Assembly (NCBI GenBank): GCA_033239005.1 | Contig: BSQZ01000018.1 | Location: forward strand, 8,728,536-8,792,535 | DNA: 64,000 nt | Direction of reading: 5' to 3' | DNA from: Lamellibrachia satsuma | Taxonomy: Eukaryota; Annelida; Polychaeta; Sabellida; Siboglinidae | In this document: positions 35,417 to 45,560 of the stretch, piece after piece | Numbering within the stretch: the stretch's first letter is position 1 | How the letters are laid out: each line of letters starts with the position of its first letter | The notes under the pieces: model-generated | The model's input: the letters and a program-made list of their open reading frames with translations, nothing else | Told to the model about the DNA's origin: nothing | Database searches by the model: none | Position numbers and translations under genes: made by a program

Positions 35417-35623
35417 CATCTTGTCGGCGAAATCGACGACATCGATGTTGGCGAACTTGCGCGGTAGGAAGTCGTCCTCCTCGTGCACCTCCGTGTCCGT
35501 CGTCTCGTCCTTCTCCCGGTCCGCCCACCGTCGCCCCGTCTTGCGGCCAAACCTCTTCGTGAAGTCCATCGCTGCCCGCATCTCGCTCATCGGTCCCTTC
35601 AGTAGCATCGTGCCTCGCTCGCC
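35417..35623 (-). CDS. PARP-like gene, exon 5 (WGR domain, second half)
   Basis: 69 codons, phase 0/0, acceptor TTTGTGTCAG and donor GTAGGC. It begins GERGTMLLKG, so the join reads CGRV-GERG as in the family. It continues with MDFTKRFGRKTGRRWADREK, the conserved WGR end (F..KF..KT.N.W.DRE), then an acidic loop (EVHEEDD) and FANIDVVDFADKM. The first part of this exon together with its acceptor is tandemly duplicated upstream in the intron (35581-35920), giving extra potential acceptors. Confidence 0.87.
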
Positions 35624-35920
35624 CTGACACAAACACGCACACACAGGCCCATTCACATATCTCGCTTATCGGTCCCTTCAGAAGCACAGTGCCTCGCTCG
35701 CCCTGACACAAACACACACAGGCCCATTCACATATCTCGCTCATCGTCCCCTTCAGTAATATAGTGCCTCGCTCGCCCTGACACAAACACACACACACAG
35801 GCCCATTCACATATCTCGCTTATCGGTCCCTTCAGAAGCACCGTGCCTCGCTCGCCCTGACACAAACACACACAGGCCCATTCACATATCTCGCTCATCA
35901 GTCCCTTCAGAAACATCCTT
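35581..35920. repeat. About 77-bp minisatellite made of PARP-like exon 5 acceptor and exon start
   Basis: Copies start at 35581 (the exon itself), 35660, 35735, 35814 and 35889. Spacings alternate 79, 75, 79, 75, because of a longer or shorter CA run. Each copy holds the intronic pyrimidine/GTGTCAG acceptor and the first 14-15 codons (GERGT-x-LLKG-x-MSE) in open frame. The fifth copy is partial. Confidence 0.95.
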
Positions 35921-35944
35921 CAGGTACCTGGGACGGCTGTGGTA

Positions 35945-36327
35945 ACCGCAGATTCAACTCGGCTGTTCGAAGTTTTAATTTTAAGCTGTCCACTCTTACA
36001 TATCATGCTCTATTTACACAACAACCACCCTATTTGGCTAGTCTCCTGCATTTTTTAAATATCCCTAGGCAGCTCAGATCATCAATTTCACAACAACTTA
36101 TTGTACCTAAAACAAAACTTAACTTGGGCAAACATGCTTTTTCTGTCGCTGCGCTTAGGGTCTGGAATGAACTCCCCATCACTTTGAAAACATCTGAAAC
36201 TATAGCTATTTTCCAAAAAAAACTCACGACATATTTATTCCAAATTGCATTTCCACTATAAATCTTCGGTTGTCCCTCGTTCTGATACTGACTTTTGCGC
36301 GTCCCTGTTCACGATTATGCTTAATGA
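35945..36327 (+). mobile_element. LINE 3' end fragment (L2-like clade)
   Basis: The plus strand encodes LGKHAFSVAALRVWNELPIT followed by LKTSETIAIFQKKLTTYLF before a stop at 36261. This is the typical C-terminus of another LINE clade. The 3' flank to 36327 is found again in reverse at 47893-47990, which defines the element's 3' region. Confidence 0.85.
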
Positions 36328-36631
36328 TTCTGTTTTGTTGCGCCTCTGAGCTCAGGTTCCTGAGGATATAGGCGTCATAGAAGTTAATTATAATTAATTA
36401 TTATTATTAAGTTTCTGGTGCTGCTTGATTGCTTTAATTTATATTTAATGTACTTGGCATCGTTTGGTTTCATCGTTGTCTTTGTATCTTTGTGTCTAGG
36501 GTCTTTGTTTGGCTAAAGAATAGTTGGTGAATCGGCCAAATCTAGTCCGTTCTCCAACCGCCGGGTGGGCAGTGATTCCACACACTGGTGACAAAACGTT
36601 GCTGGAAGAGATTACTTGAGATACGACTTAC

Positions 36632-36766
36632 GACCCGTCCACAGCGCGACCACACGTAGAAGTTGTAGTGGTGCTGATATGTCTTCAACATTTGCATCAC
36701 GCAGAACTTGTTAACGTTGCCCTCGATCTGTGTTAGGTTCAGCACGCACCGGTAATTATTGTACAC
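36632..36766 (-). CDS. PARP-like gene, exon 4 (WGR domain, first half)
   Basis: 45 codons in phase 0/0 between a GGTAG acceptor and a GTAAGT donor. The order YNNYRCVLNLTQIEGNVNKF, then a VMQML strand, then YNFYVWSRCGRV matches the N-terminal half of the PARP WGR domain (NxNKFYxIQLL ... VWxRWGRVG in the family). The signature tryptophan of WGR is Cys here. Joined to exon 3 it gives the usual pre-WGR linker. WGR domains read DNA breaks and pass the signal to the regulatory helices. Confidence 0.88.
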
Positions 36767-36855
36767 CTACCGGAAACGACAATGACTTCACGAGCCCTTT
36801 CAGAGTCATCAAAATAATAATACTTGACTGCATGTATAACTGTGCCATGCACATA

Positions 36856-36857
<2 letters not shown>

Positions 36858-36887
<30 letters not shown>

Positions 36888-36890
36888 CAC
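36858..36890. repeat. (GCAC)n microsatellite
   Basis: About eight tetranucleotide copies in the intron between PARP-like exons 3 and 4. Confidence 0.95.
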
Positions 36891-37202
36891 ACACCGCCAC
36901 CAACACCAATGGGTACCCGCGAAACCACGCGAATGCTTATGTATGTACCCCTGCTTTCGGAAGTGATTGCTTTTGTATCAACAAAATGATCTGTACAATC
37001 ACTGTAATTGCGCACAGAACAGTGTAATTTTGGAAGTAACAATATAGAGATGAATATGATTATGATTTGTGGACACTGCCACATTGTGATTATTTATGTG
37101 GACAAAGTCTATCACAGATCACGTCCTGATTTTAGAATAATCAAAGTGAGTCGTTATTTCTAACACAGTTATTGAACGACGGCGAATAATGCGTTGACAC
37201 AC

Positions 37203-37401
37203 CTCACACTTGTTGGCGACAGGGCAGTAGTAGTCGGGTTTGGTGGACGGGGGCGCCGAGCCGACTTTCTGCAGGGCGTTGGCCTTCTTGAAGGCGTCCG
37301 ATACATCCTTCACGTTGAACGGCACATCAACGTTGAACGGGTTGAGGCGCCGCCGCTTGGCGCGTTGTCCGGTGGTCGGAATCAATATCTTCCGCTTGCC
37401 G
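37203..37401 (-). CDS. PARP-like gene, exon 3 (basic N-terminal region)
   Basis: 199 bases, phase 2 in and phase 0 out, acceptor GCACGCAG and donor GTGTGT. It encodes 66 residues starting GKRKILIPTTGQRAKRRR, a bipartite-type nuclear localisation pattern. The end (TKPDYYCPVANKCE) resembles the segment just before the WGR domain in PARP2/3 (KVD-x-C type). The exon is GC-rich against AT-rich flanks. An alternative in-frame ATG lies upstream at about 37424 if the exon were a first exon. Confidence 0.75.
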
Positions 37402-37682
37402 CTGCGTGCACGGTGATATATCATTATTTTACCTCCGGGTTCAAGTCATACGAATTAAGTGCACGTTATTTTGAAACGGTACCCCCTAGTTTTGTGCAAG
37501 ATTATGTTTGAACATGGATATGGCCATATTTGACGACCCTGAACCTTGAGCCCATATTTGTCAGTGGTGGAAGAATTCCCTGTGTACGAAGACAGAATCC
37601 GGTTTGTTCGGGCAAAAAAATAACGCAGCAAATTTCATGTTTCATGTTGATTTTCTCGAAAACAAAATTGTATGATTTGACG

Positions 37683-37976
37683 AAAACGCTACTGAAAATC
37701 GGTGACAAGACAGCAATCAAAATGAAAACGCTACTGAAGGTCGGCGACAAGACAGCAATCAAAGTGTAAACGCTACTGAAGGTCGGTGACAAGACACCAA
37801 TCAAAGTGTAAACGCTACTGAAGGTCGGTGACAAGACACCAATCAAAGTGTAAACGCTACTGAAGGTCGGTGACAAGACACCAATCAAAGTGCAAACGCT
37901 ACTGAAGGTCGGTGACAAGACACCAATCAAAGTGTAAACGCTACTGAAGGTCGATGACAAGACACCAATCAAAATG
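37683..37976. repeat. 42-bp minisatellite, 7 copies
   Basis: The unit AAACGCTACTGAAGGTCGGT plus GACAAGACACCAATCAAAGTGT is repeated seven times. The period is a multiple of three, which gives an open minus-strand frame with a 14-residue repeat (artefact). Confidence 0.96.
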
Positions 37977-39090
37977 GACAGTTTTCATTAACATCGAGTT
38001 GTAATTTAGCGCACATCGTGAAATTGTCTGACTAGTTTTAACATTAGTTTCAATGGGAAAACTAATAGTGCCCTCTACCAATAGTGCCCTCTACCAATAG
38101 TGCCATGTACCTGTATCGTTGTAAGGTAGTCTGACAACTAATGAAAACTTAATATTTTGTTTTACAGATTGTTTAAACAGTCGTTGAAACTCACGAACAT
38201 ACCCCCGTAGCTTTATTCCGGTAAACTCTTAGAATGTCTTTAATAACAGTAGAACTAGCTCGATCAGACGGAGATCGATTAGCTCTGTCTGCAAGTCATG
38301 GTTGTGTTGCCAGGTTGCCAGAGCTATGAGGAGTCACGTTGTGATGACAGTCGACAATCAAATATAGGGGACAGTTGCCGGTATTGGGCCAGCTCCTCGA
38401 TCGGACCAGTGCTGTATATTCCATATTACTGTATACCGTGGCATCCTTTATCTATTGTCATTCATCAGTGGCATTTCGGATGACACGTAAGTTTCGAAGA
38501 AATAGCGATACTTTGTTTTACTATTTATCACCGAAAGTAGGTTTTCTATGCCGCCGACATAATACTGTGGCCGTGGTCCGTTATCGGTACAGTCCCCCTG
38601 GTTATACTTACAGGCGAAAACGTGTGTCCATCAAGAGTACAGGAACTCAATGTAGTCCTATATGGCGATAATAAGAATTTTAAAGTGGATGCCGTCTGTT
38701 TGTGATGAAACGCAATATTTTAAACACGTGAAATTCCACGATTGGGCCACTGCAGTTGCCACAGTTGGACCAGTGACCCACATAAGGGTATGCCATCAAT
38801 ATATGTGTGTAATTATTCCAACACAGTTTATTGATCACAAGAAAGTAATATTAGACAAGGGGGCAATTGTAATAATACAAATAAAGGAAGTTGCTAAGTG
38901 GTCCAATCGAGGAAACATGTAACAGAATACATTTGGTCACAAGTAAATTTACATTGTTTCGGACTACCAGACACTTGGTATTTTATGAGGTTTTACATAC
39001 ATTTCGTGAAACTATATCAAGATAAAAATATAAAAAAATTTGCGTCTTATTTACTAAATAAGGCCATATTTACTAAATAAACAATAAAAA
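37977..39090. other. Intronic sequence with a 16-bp triplication
   Basis: AATAGTGCCCTCTACC-type units occur three times at about 38067-38105. An inverted pair of a CGATTGGRCC-type word lies at about 38742 and 38901. No exon could be supported. Confidence 0.4.
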
Positions 39091-39094
39091 CCAA

Positions 39095-39835
39095 TAACGT
39101 TCCAGTTCTACTTGCGTAGTTTGCGCAAATGCTGCTGGAAACTACGTTCCACCAATGGTCATAATTTGTTATATAAACGAAAGAGGATGAAAGTAGAACT
39201 GACAAATGGCGGACCTCCGGGTCTATTCTTGCCAAGACAAAGGCTCGATGTCCAATGAGGGGTTTCTTACTTTGCTGAGACATTTCGTAGATTTTTATAA
39301 ACCAATGAAAGAGGAGACTGTTGTGCTCATACTCGATGGCCACGTGACCCACACAAAGAATTTGGCTCGGGAAGCTGGAGTGGTCATGGTCTCACTTCCC
39401 CCAGAAACGACTCACCGACCACAGCCTTTAGATGTGGCCTTTTTTGGGCCGTTTGGGAAATACTGTGATGATGCATTGAGGATGTGGATGAAAGAACATG
39501 TAGGCAGACCAGTGAAAAGTTGCACAAGAGTACAACGCTACGCCTCCTCTGACACCAGTTGTTGCAGTTCCATCATTGACAGCTGTTGCCATGGAAGCTG
39601 TACCAGAGTTATGCCCGCCGCTACAGCTGTCTATGCTACCTCGGATGCCAACAGGACATGGCTGTAACCAGCGCAAGGAGTTGAATTTGAAACATGTTAT
39701 TGATCTGTCGTCTCTACCAGTAGCAACAGTTATAGTCCGAAAACGGAAAGTAACAACGTATCATGCGTGTGAGCTTACCTGCAGTCCCTACAAGAACAAA
39801 TTGGTTGAGAAAACAATAATGCTTAGACCTATATA
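39095..39835 (+). pseudogene. pogo/Tigger-like transposase fragment (DDE_1)
   Basis: A short frame reads CANAAGNYVPPMVII, the next gives KRMKVELTNGGPPG. After a frameshift near 39230 a longer frame contains GFLTLLRHFVDFYKPMKEET and VVLILDGHVTHTKN (second catalytic Asp). It continues with VVMVSLPPETTHRPQPLDVA and FFGPFGKYC (third catalytic Asp region). This is the DDE_1 domain of pogo-like Tc1/mariner-superfamily transposases. The N-terminal DNA-binding part and the first Asp block were not found. A 10-bp hairpin GGTCCAATCG...CGATTGGACC at 39851-39906 lies just after it. Confidence 0.87.
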
Positions 39836-39850
39836 ATAATTTTACTCTTG

Positions 39851-39906
39851 GTCCAATCGAAGACATTGGGTAATCCAATCGAGGAAACCGTGTCCACGAT
39901 TGGACC
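39851..39906. repeat. Inverted repeat (hairpin) 3' of pogo-like ORF
   Basis: Arms GGTCCAATCG and CGATTGGACC are perfect and about 36 bases apart, with another copy of TCCAATCGAGGAAAC inside. It could be part of the element's end; no TA target-site duplication could be assigned. Confidence 0.7.
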
Positions 39907-40589
39907 TTTTTGTATTTGTTTTATTTATTTATTTTTTAATTCAACAATGATTTTCCTGTGATTAATAGCTTGTTGTTGCAAATAAAATATAAACTCTATG
40001 CTACTATATTGTTTACTGCAATTCCATTTGTTTTCGCGCCTATGTTCAAGTTTATCGTTAGGGGTCCCAATCCCGGCAACTCTCCCATATATCTGTGATA
40101 TGTCCTGGTCCAATTCCTACTGTTGGTCTTTCGGCGACTTCCATCCTACCTGCCCTGGGTGGTTCAACAATAAGAAACGAACCAAAAGAGACTCTAGATG
40201 AAACAGCAATGGAAGACGGGAATGGAACATCGCCTGCTGAGGAACCACCATCTCAGAAAACTCACAAGTCAACAATGGGATCAGTCTTCAACAGCGATAA
40301 ACAGGAAGATATTAGTTCAACTAAAGCTGCATTGACCAACTTAATCATACAGTTACAACATGCGGATCACATGCATTGAAATTATGTCTTGACATATGAT
40401 GAGATAGATTCCCGCCTGTAATAATTGCAATAGGTTTTTGCAATACAAAGTATAGCAGTGCCATAGCAACATCTACTGATGGATGCAACAGCAGAGTGAA
40501 TGCGAAATAACAAAACAATTATACCAAACTTTTGTTTTCTACGTTATCAGCCATTACGTTTTAGCTATCACCAGAAGGAATCGTAATAG
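39907..40589. other. Intronic sequence, no gene seen
   Basis: Short plus-strand frames at 39998-40379 have no recognisable domain, though they could be a degraded transposase tail. Confidence 0.35.
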
Positions 40590-40803
40590 TAGTGCAAGGG
40601 GTCATATGATTGGGTAGTGCAAGGGGTCATATGATTGGGTGGTGCAAGGGGTCATATGATTGGGTAGTGCAAGGGGTCATAAGACTGGGTAGTGCAAGGG
40701 GTCATAAGACTGGGTAGTGCAAGAGGTCATAAGACTGGGTAGTGCAAGGGGTCATAAGACTGGGTAGTGCAAGGGGTCATAAGACTGGGTATTGCAAGGG
40801 GTC
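40590..40803. repeat. 25-bp minisatellite, about 8.6 copies
   Basis: The unit TAGTGCAAGGGGTCATAAGA plus CTGGG. The first units carry a TATGATT variant, the later ones TAAGACT. Confidence 0.96.
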
Positions 40804-41585
40804 GTAAGCTCTTGCAGTAGATGCCTAATTTGGATATCGCTTTTTATCCCATGCAACGCCTGGCAATTCGGCTGGTGGGAACATAAACAATGCGGGCCAG
40901 AACGGGGATCTAAAGGTTGTTCCTTTCAAGGAAGTGTTCCGTACACCGGGAGTATTATAGCGCGCGGCCGCTGTTTCCACCAATCCACAGGAATCTTGCG
41001 TTGAAAGCCACACCAACATCCACATGCTTCCCTGGGGTAACAACCATTGTTGCACATTTTAAGACAAGACTTCATTCAAGACTGCTTGACTTAAATATAA
41101 CTTATACTGCTTCCCTGTTTCAAAAATAGAAGTTTTTCGAAAATGGACAACTTTCAATTGTTTCATGTTTCCACATCAGCACAAAAACTCATATATTTCT
41201 ATGACGCCTCTCTGGCTGTAAAAAAACGTGTACCCTAATTATGTTTGTACCTGCCATGGTCAAAATATCAACATGCATTAGACACCATTTTTATTTCTTA
41301 GGTATTTATTTTGTGCGCATTACGTCACATTTAGTAAGAGATTGTTGTTGGATAATGCAGGAAACATCTGTGAAATTGGTTGAAAAGTCATCACCCACTC
41401 ACTGAATGAGAAGAACCACTGTTCCAAGAAGCTTACCTTTGCGGGAATCCATTTGTTTGTATTGTTGAATATTGAGTTCATATATTTAAAATTAAAAATT
41501 GGACAGGCGACATGTTCATGGGCTTTAGTCATATGAAAGAAATAGATAAGGAAAGAATAATAGAAAAGAAGGGCAACTCAATTGA
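40804..41585. other. Intronic sequence, no gene seen
   Basis: A minus-strand frame at 40825-41055 gives no known domain. It could belong to an unrecognised repeat. Confidence 0.35.
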
Positions 41586-41780
41586 TTCTTAAACTATTAG
41601 ACCTCAGCTATGAACAATGCTTAACAATAAAGTAAAACTTTACAACACATGAGGCGAGGAGATTAAAAAGACTTAAACGATACGTTCCCTCAAAAAATAT
41701 GTTTGTGGTGATATTGATAAAAACATATTCTTAAGAAAATAATAAAAAAACCAGTGTAGATTGGACATGAAAAATACACT

Positions 41781-42250
41781 ATCTAACGACCGTGTACTTG
41801 CCATCAGTTCAAATATGTTTAACACATCATCTAATGACCGTGTACTTGCCATCAGTTAAATATGTTTAACACATTATCTGACGACCGTGTACTTGCCATC
41901 AGTTCAAATATGCTTAACACCTTACCTAATGACCGTGTACTTGCCATCAGTTTAATATGTTTAACACATTATCTAACGACCGTGTACTTGCCATCAGTTC
42001 AAATATGTTTAACACATTATCTAACGACCGTGTACTTGCCATCAGTTTAATATGTTTAACACATTATCTAACGAGCGTGTATTTCCATCAGTTAAAATAT
42101 GTTTAACGCATTATTTAACGACCGTGTACTTGCCATCAGTTCAAATATGTTTAACACATTATCTAACGATCGTGTACTTGCCATCAGTTCAAATATGTTT
42201 AACACATTATCTAACGACCGTGTACTTGCCATCAGTTCAAATATGTTTAA
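41781..42250. repeat. About 48-bp LINE-derived minisatellite, about 10 copies
   Basis: Each unit (AACACATTATCTAACGACCG, then TGTACTTGCCATCAGTTCAAATATGTTT) corresponds to the LINE ORF2 C-terminal stretch that reads LSTDCVTASSVNMFKN in copy B. So a coding segment of a transposon was the seed of the array. Confidence 0.93.
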
Positions 42251-42270
42251 AGCATAAATGAGAAGGGCGG

Positions 42271-42390
42271 GCTACATAGACGAGAAACTGTGGGTCTTTC
42301 GAAAGCAGTGGCTACATAGACGAGAAACTGTGGGTCTTTCGAAAGCAGTGGCTAAATAGACGAGAAACTGTGGGTCTTTCGAAAGAAGTG
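42271..42390. repeat. 40-bp LINE-derived repeat, 3 copies
   Basis: The unit GGCTACATAGACGAGAAACT plus GTGGGTCTTTCGAAAGCAGT corresponds to the end of LINE ORF2 and the start of its 3' UTR (RRAGY, then the ...GACTCTCGATAAGCCAATGG-like part in copy B). Confidence 0.92.
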
Positions 42391-42629
42391 GTTTCCGTGT
42401 TCACTTAACATCTGCAGCTTGTTGCATTGGATGACAATCTTATTAAATCGTGTTAAATTGTATTGTATTGCATTTTATTCAGTTCCAACAGGTCCGAAGA
42501 CCCAGTAATAGGACTAATAACAAAATATAAGAACAATACGTATCAATAAAAAACAGTAAGAAAAATAGTTATAATAAGGGTATAGAACCACACAATACCA
42601 ACATTACTAACGTAGCAAGCTAAGACATT

Positions 42630-44580
42630 AGCATTACACATAGAAATGTTTTTCAATTACAGATCTGAAGGTATTGGTTCCAATAAATATATCACAAGTG
42701 GGTTCAGTTAAATACAATATGTTGAAAGTAGTCATACATCTATTTATAACTAAGTATTTCCTAATGTTGATTCTGCTATTGGAAATTCCAAAAGGAGTGT
42801 AGTTACGTAGAGATCTCGAAGGAAAATGATATTGGATATTTCCTACCAGATAGGACGAATCTAGATGAGAGCGCACACACTTACGTAGATAGGTCAGATC
42901 TGCAACTTGCCTACGATGTTGAAGGGACGGTGGTCTAAAATGATGGCAAGGCGCGGGATAATTGTCAGTGGAGTACTGTATTTTTTTAACTCGTTCGATT
43001 TTGTCAATAAAAGTACGTTGCCATGGATTCCAAATAACACTGCAATACTCCAACTGGCTTCTGGCTAGAGATATATACAAAGATCGCAAATCTTGTACGT
43101 CGGTAAATGCTGTGCACACATCTTAAATGCTTCATTACGAGTAAAGAGACATTACGAGTAATATGATCTTTAAAATTCAAATTACTAGTCGATGTGACTC
43201 CGAGATCTTTGACAGCGGTGACCCTGGGTAGAGACTTGCGTAAGATGGCGTAGTCAAAAGATAAATATTTCTATTTGTTAGTGAAAGTCATTGTGCAGCA
43301 TTTGTCTGCATTAAGTTTGAAGTGCAGGTCTCACGCCAGAGGCACACCCTATCCAGATCCTTCTGCAACAACTGACAATCGGTCACCAACGAAATTTCTC
43401 TAAACAGTTTAGAATCATTAGCATAGAGCGATATTTCACATGAATCAACATGATTAGTGAGATCATTAATATACAAGAGTTTGTATTAATGCCTTCAAGT
43501 ACCACACGTTCTTTTCGGTTGAGAAAGTAGGACTGCAACCATTGCATGCATTGCTCAGAATACCCATATGATTCAAGCATGTGAATTAATAGTGAGTGAC
43601 ACACTGCATCAAAGGCTTTATTGAAGTCTAAGTAAACAGAATCTTGTTTCTTGTTGCCAATAGATTCAGAAATGAAGTCCAAGTAGCAAGCTGGTTAGAT
43701 ACTGTGCTTCTACACCTCATAAATCCCTGTTGATTGCCCGAAATTGTGTTACGCATATAGTTATACAATGAGTCATACACCACTTTCTCAAAAAAACTTT
43801 ACTAAATAGCGGTAAAAGAGAGATATGTCTGTGGTTACAGACATTTCGTGTATCTCCCTTCTTATATACAGGAATAACATTTGCGCATTTAAAACAGGTT
43901 GGAAAATTTCCACAGTTTAAGGACATATAAAAAAGTACAGTTAGTGGACCTGATAATTCTGTGGACCGTTCCCTGAGGATTACATCTGATATATTATCAG
44001 GGTCACATGTTTGATTTACATTGGTGGTTCTTAGTACCCCAATGACATTATAATAAGATCCACTGATGTGCGATATTTTATCTGATTGAAAGGGGGTATA
44101 TTGGGATAATCAAGATTATCTACCGATGCATAAACAGATTGAAAATAGTCCGAAAATAGTTCGGCTATATCAACTGAACTGCCTGCTTCGGTGCCGTTAT
44201 ATTCCATTGAGTTAGGAGTGTTCACATTCGTTTGATTGCTTCTGGCAAAATTTAATAGGCGTTTAGTATTTAGTTTAACTGAGTGTTCGATTTGTGGTAT
44301 GTTGTCATAATACTTTTCTCTTTTAAGTTTCTTAAAATTGGTTCATAATTCAGAAAATACTTGATAGTCAGTTAATGAACGTGAGAGTTTCTACGCTTTG
44401 TGTTCGTTGTCTTTCTCTTTCAGGGATGAGATCATATCGTTATCATACCATATATGGTACTGACGTCCCCGAATGTGGAAACGAGGAACACATTCATTTA
44501 TAGCAGCAGACACAAAGTCATAACATAAATCAAAACCCTCGTCAGTGCTTTTCGTGCCAGTGAGAAGCGACCACGGGATA
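42630..44580 (-). pseudogene. LINE reverse transcriptase, another clade (jockey-like)
   Basis: Minus-strand pieces in order: AGSSVDIAELFSDYFQSVYA (44.2 kb), CANVIPVYKKGDTRNVCNHR (43.9 kb), QDSVYLDFNKAFDAVCHSLL (43.6 kb), and SLYANDSKLF (43.4 kb). The thumb (LYISLARSQLEYCSVIWNPW) lies at 43.0 kb and the end is near 42.63 kb. The catalytic box reads YAND, so the first catalytic Asp is lost. Frameshifts separate the pieces. The 5' part including the endonuclease is missing. Confidence 0.9.
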
Positions 44581-44584
44581 CAAT

Positions 44585-44760
44585 ATAATATTAAATCTCA
44601 CTACATATCGTTAAATCGCGTTACCTCTTGTTAAATATTATGAACCCTTGTTAGTTAAATATGTCTAAACCTTGTTACATTGCGTTAAATCGTATAACAT
44701 TGTGCTAAATATTGTTACATCTGGTTAAATCTTTTAAATCTGGTTAACCTTTATGATATG
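44585..44760. repeat. Degenerate TTGTTAAATC-type repeat
   Basis: Many variants of (C)TTGTTAAATC over about 170 bp. The same word forms the 3' tail of the CR1-like LINE family, so this may be an expanded orphan tail. It ends just before PARP-like exon 2. Confidence 0.7.
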
Positions 44761-44796
44761 TTCAACACAAATGACTCTTATGATACGGCTACTCAC

Positions 44797-44920
44797 CAGA
44801 AGGGTTTATTGGCGAGCGAGCTGCCACTGGGCTGCGGGGTCTCCATCATGGACGTGGGGTTCGTCGCTGTGAGGCTGTCCGGCTGGGTGATAGTCACCGC
44901 GCTCGACCGCACCACTGGGT
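44797..44920 (-). CDS. PARP-like gene, putative exon 2
   Basis: Bounded by an acceptor (TTGCAG) and a GTGAGT donor, entering in phase 1 and leaving in phase 2. It encodes a polar, Ser/Thr/Pro-rich stretch of about 40 residues (begins DPVVRSSAVT, ends SSLANKPF) typical of disordered PARP N-termini. GC content and codon use differ from the surrounding AT-rich intron. The 2-base overhang completes a Cys codon with exon 3. Confidence 0.6.
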
Positions 44921-45019
44921 CTGCAATTGGCAGATCAGGCTATTTTTATGTTTGATGTTCATTCAATTTCCTCATCAAATGGCTAACAACTGTTCTATGC
45001 CAACGCAAACAGCGAGTAG

Positions 45020-45560
45020 AGATCGGCAGGGTTAAATGGGAGTTCACTATTGTCAACGCACCTGTACCGCAAGGAACCATATTCGGCCCATTTGGCTTTA
45101 TACATCACATAAATGACCGGCAAACAGTGCAAAGAGTGCATACGTGAAATATGTTGACGACTGTACTGTACAGTACACACACTACACACTACACTCGACA
45201 CATGACACACTCTCCGGTCTCGACAGCTCGCTCCGAACAGCAGCAAGCGAAGCAATGGACGGCTAAGAACCAAATGGGACTAAATGATGACAAGACGAAG
45301 GAGCTACGCATCTACGTCAAGTGATATCCCGCCACAAACGATCAACGACAGACCCATCGAGCAAGTCTACCAGGCGTCACACGAACAGATGACGTAAAAC
45401 GGCAACCCCGCGTAGACGAAATAACCGCTGATGCACCACAACTCTATTTCATAATCCTCCTCAGCCGTAGTCGAATCCTACCACATAGTCAATATCTACA
45501 CAACACTAGTTCGATCAGTAGTGGAGTCTGCCTGCTAGGTGTGGCAAACGAACCTCACCA
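45020..45560 (+). pseudogene. LINE RT fragment (third clade)
   Basis: Plus-strand pieces: VPQGTIFGPFGFIHHIND-like (45060-45120), AYVKYVDDCTV with the catalytic YVDD (about 45140-45170), WTAKNQMGLNDDKTKELRIY (about 45260-45315), and a terminal stretch near VWQTNLTKHQT (about 45540). Several frameshifts are present. The piece lies in the intron between PARP-like exons 1 and 2, antisense to that gene. Confidence 0.83.

Larger units (their letters stand above)
41590..42470 (+). mobile_element. CR1-like LINE 3' end, internally amplified
   Basis: Begins with LLDLSYEQCL, the degraded counterpart of RDLSYEERL, and ends with MRRAGY, a TTAAATCGTGTTAAAT-type tail and flanking sequence. Two segments have become tandem arrays (41781-42250 and 42271-42390). 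Confidence 0.8.
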
